From an uncultured bacterium (lineage in GTDB: Bacteria > Patescibacteriota > Minisyncoccia > Phycocordibacterales > Phycocordibacteraceae), in NCBI GenBank assembly GCA_938008595.1, contig CALLKD010000006.1, positions 1-48,701 of the forward strand: a DNA stretch of 48,701 nt, in the 5' to 3' direction. Made by a program: the position numbers and the translations under genes. The number at the start of each line of letters is the position of its first letter. The stretch's first letter is position 1. Below the pieces are notes generated by a model. It was not told where the DNA came from, ran no database searches, and saw only the letters and a list, made by a program, of their open reading frames with translations. This document shows, one piece after another, positions 46,960 to 48,701 of the stretch.

Positions 46960-47442
46960 CTACGCACCCTGGAGTTCTTTAAGATCAGCAAGCACCATAT
47001 CGGCATGCAGATCAGGCTTTACTGATTCATACACCTTCGCAACAATCCCTTCAGGATTTATGAGAAATGACGTACGTACAGTTCCCATATACGTTCTTCC
47101 CATCATTTTCTTTGTTTGCCATACCCCATACATATTCACCACCTTCTTTTCCTCATCAGCAAGCATGGTAAACGGGAGCTCATACTTATCAGCAAACTTC
47201 CTATGACTCTTTACAGAGTCTGTAGAAATTCCTAGGACTACAGCATGAAGTTTTTTAAAAGATGGAAATCCGTCACGGATTAGACACGCTTGCTTGGTAC
47301 ACCCTGGCGTATCGTCCTTTGGATAGAAATAGATAAGTACCCACTGTCCCTTGTAGTCATGTAATGCGTGTGGAGCACCGTCTTGGTCAAGAAGGGTAAA
47401 GTCAGGCGCTTGCGTGTGTAGTAACGACATAGAACTACTCAT
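46960..47442 (-). CDS. bcp: Thioredoxin-dependent peroxiredoxin (Bcp type)
   Basis: Bcp/PrxQ enzymes reduce hydroperoxides using thioredoxin. The product from the ATG at 47430 has the peroxidatic Cys44 in TPGCTKQAC, with the resolving Cys49 five residues later, the usual PrxQ pair, and the Arg in VRTSFLI. I give the start as the ATG at 47442 (MSSSMSLL), which overlaps the previous gene's stop by 8 nt. The ATG at 47430 is just as possible. Longer frames read into the neighbour. It is translated with the bactofilin-like gene upstream and nth downstream, and TrxB at 6.9 kb is its likely reductant source. Confidence 0.9.
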   Translation of the reverse strand: MSSSMSLLHTQAPDFTLLDQDGAPHALHDYKGQWVLIYFYPKDDTPGCTKQACLIRDGFPSFKKLHAVVLGISTDSVKSHRKFADKYELPFTMLADEEKKVVNMYGVWQTKKMMGRTYMGTVRTSFLINPEGIVAKVYESVKPDLHADMVLADLKELQGA

Positions 47443-48580
47443 ACTCAGTGGTAAAGGCAAAGCGGTACGCAACAACAGAAACAATACCGAGAGACAGTAA
47501 GATAAAGAATGAATATACCAACGGGCCAATACCTGGCGTGGTACGAATTAGTGTGAGTGCCACAGCACCAAGTACTGCATCCTTCCATGTAAACTCAAGG
47601 TTTCCAGAGATTCTTGAAAGTAGATGTTTGCGCAGTAGCGCGCCAAGCAAGGCTCCAGCAAATGCTGCTGAAAATAGAACTACGGTAACAAATGCTGCAG
47701 CAAGCAAGAAGGCCACATCAACGCCAGCAGAAGAAACAAGAAGCAGCAGTATGGCAACAGGCGTAAGTAGCAGTACGCCAAGACCAAGCAGTAGTGACAG
47801 TACGGTTCTTCGGGCAGTTGCCGTAAAGAACCTATCAAGAATACTCGTTGTGGCGCGTGGGAATATACCCACCACAACCCCCGTTACAATCATTGCTGCA
47901 AGGAGTCTGACGATAAGGAAGACACCGGTACCAAAGAATGCAAAGGTGTTCGCCTCTTTGTTTGTGGGCAGATATCGATACGGACCAGTGTAGGAAACCG
48001 TACCGAGCACGGTTGCAGTAGCTGGAATTAGCACTTGCGTAGGTGCGTTATAGCGCAAGGCACCACCAATGTGTGCATGATCCCCCACGGTGAAGTTATT
48101 TGTTGCCACTACGGTAACATTTCCGTCATAGGTACCGTTAATCGTTACATCCACACCGTAAAGCACAACATCGCCCGTAGCGCTTCCATTAGCCTCAACA
48201 CTTTCTCCTGCAATAAGCAGGTCGCGAGCCTTCCCTATTGTTACCACTCGTGCACCAAGTGCTGCGATATCACCCGCAACATCTCCCAGAATACGGAGCG
48301 TGCCTCCAAGTGCACGCACGTCTCCCTCTACCGGTTTTTCAACTTCTAGTGTTCCAGAGAGTGCGAGCACATCTCCTGCAATGGGTGCAGAAAGTACTAC
48401 GTTAGTTCCTGCAACAGAAAGGTCAGCAGGAAGGGGGGCTTCAACATGAATAGAAGAACCTGCCAGATAGGTGTTATCTGGAGGTGGTACCGACACTGTC
48501 ACTACCTTGTCAGCACCAAGCGTAGCAGCCAATGCGAGTGTTGGAACAAAAAAGGCAAGAAGCAGGAGATATCGCTTCAT
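47435..48580 (-). CDS. Bactofilin-like (polymer-forming) membrane protein
   Basis: The 381-residue product has a signal peptide (MKRYLLLLAFFVPTLALAA), then a beta-helix region (about 45-210) of short repeats with small and hydrophobic residues (GDVLALSGTLEVE, GDVRALGGTLRILGDVAGDIAALG). This resembles bactofilins, but here it faces outward. About five membrane segments follow (about 230-380). The fold is clear but the role is unknown. TAGAAT (48587-48592, minus strand) is 6 nt before the ATG, so it is leaderless, and this box overlaps the stop of the upstream VKOR-like gene. It overlaps bcp by 8 nt. Confidence 0.8.
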   Translation of the reverse strand: MKRYLLLLAFFVPTLALAATLGADKVVTVSVPPPDNTYLAGSSIHVEAPLPADLSVAGTNVVLSAPIAGDVLALSGTLEVEKPVEGDVRALGGTLRILGDVAGDIAALGARVVTIGKARDLLIAGESVEANGSATGDVVLYGVDVTINGTYDGNVTVVATNNFTVGDHAHIGGALRYNAPTQVLIPATATVLGTVSYTGPYRYLPTNKEANTFAFFGTGVFLIVRLLAAMIVTGVVVGIFPRATTSILDRFFTATARRTVLSLLLGLGVLLLTPVAILLLLVSSAGVDVAFLLAAAFVTVVLFSAAFAGALLGALLRKHLLSRISGNLEFTWKDAVLGAVALTLIRTTPGIGPLVYSFFILLSLGIVSVVAYRFAFTTEYE

Positions 48581-48584
48581 GGCT

Positions 48585-48701
48585 TTATTCTACCATGGCC
48601 AAAGGAGCACTCTCGGGCAGGTGTTTGCGGAAGAGGTAGAGGCTGGCAAGGAAAATAAGGAGGGAGATCACAAAGGACAGTGCGCAGTACACACACAGCG
48701 C
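48585..48701 (-). CDS. VKOR-like membrane protein, C-terminal fragment
   Basis: The frame is open from the window end and stops at 48585. The visible 38 residues read ALCVYCALSFVISLLIFLASL and then a basic end with FRKHLPES. A Cys-x2-Cys pair before a membrane helix, at the very C-terminus, matches vitamin K epoxide reductase or DsbB-type enzymes that make disulfides with quinone. Only the end is visible, so the family call is tentative. It would serve the Cys-rich exported proteins in the window. Its TAA overlaps the -10 of the next gene. Confidence 0.5.
   Translation of the reverse strand, partial: ALCVYCALSFVISLLIFLASLYLFRKHLPESAPLAMVE

Noticed and set aside
46283..47206. Plus-strand frame of 307 codons opposite nth and bcp
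   Set aside because: Both minus-strand genes have catalytic motifs; this is their shadow.
1..48701. CRISPR arrays, insertion sequences, prophage or attachment sites
   Set aside because: I found no regularly spaced repeats, transposase, integrase or phage structural motifs. The hairpins seen are terminators.

Overview
The window looks like a piece of a Candidate Phyla Radiation (Patescibacteria, Parcubacteria-like) chromosome, sequenced at moderate GC. The evidence is the gene content and its mixed order. There are short informational genes, a B12-dependent class II ribonucleotide reductase, DUF2914, DUF2177 and DUF192 proteins, a PspC protein, a CAP-domain protein, a TPR-fused O-antigen-ligase-like protein, a large secreted protein with a peptidoglycan-binding tail, and many small proteins with no recognisable family. 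No insertion sequence, prophage, CRISPR array or plasmid gene is visible. The assignment is inferred from gene families, not from a phylogeny.

Layout. 1-7.8 kb holds the end of ribosomal protein S1, pth, lepB with a HisRS-like gene, rpsU-ybeY-ftsA, ftsZ and trxB. 7.8-12.1 kb is a patch of small membrane and orphan genes with a pirin and tRNA-Glu. 12.1-17.7 kb has tRNA-Val, a DHH phosphoesterase, tsaD, valS, a PrsW-like protease and an Hsp20. 17.7-26.2 kb, mostly minus strand, has DUF2914, tRNA-Phe, tRNA-Arg, glutaredoxin, an FtsB/DivIC-like protein, lepA, murJ and the O-antigen-ligase/TPR protein. 26.2-34.1 kb has rnpB, nrdJ, DUF192, an alkyltransferase-like gene, the CAP protein and a 990-residue surface protein. 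34.2-38.6 kb has an EgtD-like methyltransferase next to a conserved unknown, tRNA-Ser, htpX, lemA and two orphan genes. 38.7-48.7 kb has secG, an oligopeptide-binding-type protein, RNase J, an MFS protein, mutY, pspC, a HAD phosphatase, nth, bcp, an extracellular bactofilin-like protein and a cut-off VKOR-like gene.

Two styles of gene expression are intermingled. Most housekeeping genes have a -10 box (TATACT, TAAAAT, TATCAT and similar) only 6-8 nt before the start codon and no Shine-Dalgarno sequence, so their mRNAs should be leaderless. The RNase P RNA gives an internal calibration, since its 5' end also lies about 7 nt after its -10. A second set of about nine small orphan genes (near 0.5, 3.3, 9.5, 10.8, 11.3, 11.8, 36.0, 38.3 and 43.1 kb) has a good Shine-Dalgarno sequence, a private GC-rich terminator and GC-richer codons. 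Two protein genes begin directly on the CCA end of a tRNA gene (tRNA-Val and tRNA-Phe), which suggests that tRNA 3' processing could shape the 5' ends of those mRNAs.

Functionally the window covers translation and tRNA biology (S1, S21, Pth, ValRS, TsaD, EF4, YbeY, RNase P, RNase J), division and envelope (FtsA, FtsZ, FtsB-like, MurJ, SecG, LepB, HtpX, LemA), thiol redox feeding class II RNR (TrxB, Grx, Bcp, VKOR-like), and DNA repair (MutY-like, Nth, alkyltransferase). Both helix-hairpin-helix glycosylases have lost or degenerate iron-sulfur ligands.
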